In this document: positions 63,651-64,000 of the stretch, piece by piece
How positions within the stretch are numbered: the stretch's first letter is position 1
Layout of the letters: each line of letters opens with the position of its first letter
Source: Lachnospiraceae bacterium XBB2008
GTDB lineage: Bacteria > Bacillota > Clostridia > Lachnospirales > Lachnospiraceae
Reading direction: 5' to 3'
NCBI GenBank assembly: GCA_900102235.1
Contig: FMVL01000003.1
Location: 62,001 to 126,000, forward strand
DNA: 64,000 nucleotides
Translations under genes and position numbers: made by a program
Notes under the pieces: model-generated
What the model saw: the letters and a program-made list of their open reading frames with translations, nothing else
Databases searched by the model: none
What the model was told of the DNA's origin: nothing

Positions 63651-64000
63651 TCATTCTCGATTTTTGAGGACTTCGGCCGGTGTCATGCGATTAAGTTTAC
63701 CGGTGAGCAGCAGACTCATCAGACTGTAGAAGGCTATGATCGCAAGCCATATCACCGGATAATAGTACCATTTAAATTCAAGCGGCAGACCGCAGGCCAC
63801 ATTCGAGACAAACATCGGAAACATCTTATCCGTGACCAGTTTGGCAACGGGAATGCTTACCAGGGCGCCCAGCATGATGACTGCTCTGTTTCCGTCCAGA
63901 TACAGCTTCTTAACCTCCTTTTTATTGAATCCGAAGATCTTCACCAGTGATATACCGAAGGATGCTTTATCTATCATGACGGATGTCATCAGGAATATCA
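63651..64000 (-). CDS. FtsX-type ABC permease, C-terminal part only
   Basis: The frame is open to the window edge, so the start lies beyond base 64000. About 116 residues are visible: a loop, a TM (VIMLGALVSIPVAKLV), an extracytoplasmic stretch and a last TM (YYPVIWLAIIAFYSLMSLLL), ending TPAEVLKNRE. This ending (xxPAExLRxxE) is typical of large FtsX-family permeases of lipoprotein or peptide exporters. Confidence 0.8.
   Translation of the reverse strand, partial: IFLMTSVMIDKASFGISLVKIFGFNKKEVKKLYLDGNRAVIMLGALVSIPVAKLVTDKMFPMFVSNVACGLPLEFKWYYYPVIWLAIIAFYSLMSLLLTGKLNRMTPAEVLKNRE

Overview
The window reads as chromosomal DNA of a Firmicute of the Clostridia, most likely a Lachnospiraceae member close to Butyrivibrio or Pseudobutyrivibrio. 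This rests on moderate G+C by eye, Gram-positive cell-wall genes without outer-membrane genes, GGAGG-type ribosome sites, a DUF5688 protein, NADP-type glutamate dehydrogenase, CUT1 sugar transport genes without their own ATPase, and several c-di-GMP proteins. It is a core-genome segment: I see no prophage, insertion sequence, CRISPR array, rRNA or integrase. All recognised genes lie on the minus strand except one XRE-type regulator at 3050-4339, and most are packed with 1-4 base overlaps.

Layout from left to right (transcription runs right to left). 1-2.9 kb: zinc uptake operon zur-znuA-znuC-znuB with two Fur-family operator palindromes. 3.0-4.3 kb: the plus-strand XRE regulator, behind a perfect TTGACA-N17-TATAAT promoter whose -10 lies in an array of AATCCGA half-sites. 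4.4-6.9 kb: a GGDEF-like membrane protein with a degenerate active site and a lipoprotein amidase. 7-18.2 kb: three tRNA synthetases (hisS, glyS, alaS) interleaved with EamA, SseB-like and lipoprotein genes, then plsC and an MBOAT/AlgX-like O-acylation pair. 18.2-22.5 kb: ATP-grasp, AmrS-like radical SAM, AEC transporter and Sfp-type phosphopantetheinyl transferase genes. 22.7-24.0 kb: gdhA.

24.2-33.1 kb is the most unusual region: one apparent six-gene operon behind its own TTGATA-N17-TATAAT promoter. It encodes an ABC ATPase, a secreted and membrane-anchored CARDB-like protein, a MacB/FtsX permease, a vWA/metallopeptidase-like protein, an intact GGDEF diguanylate cyclase, and an EAL phosphodiesterase with a dead GGDEF domain. 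33.2-37.1 kb: a second ABC system with an eroded ATPase, behind gpmI. 37.2-39.6 kb: a MoxR-type AAA ATPase and a leucine-rich-repeat protein, apparently from a leaderless transcript. The AAA protein could be the partner of the vWA protein encoded 9 kb away. 39.7-45.8 kb: a CUT1 sugar importer, its LacI regulator, and an SH3 surface protein.

45.9-50.6 kb: tRNA-Arg(CCG), DUF5688, efp, aroQ-aroK-aroE and yqeG. 50.2-59.8 kb: a trimmed division and cell-wall cluster (mraZ-rsmH-ftsL-pbpB-mraY-ftsW-ftsQ-ftsZ-nrdR) lacking all mur ligase genes and murG, with an MraZ-box array in its leader. 59.9-64 kb: lgt, ychF, a sugar isomerase/ThuA pair and the 3' end of an FtsX-type permease gene. No stretch longer than about 230 bases lacks a gene; the longest gaps (2825-3049, 43282-43496) are regulatory.
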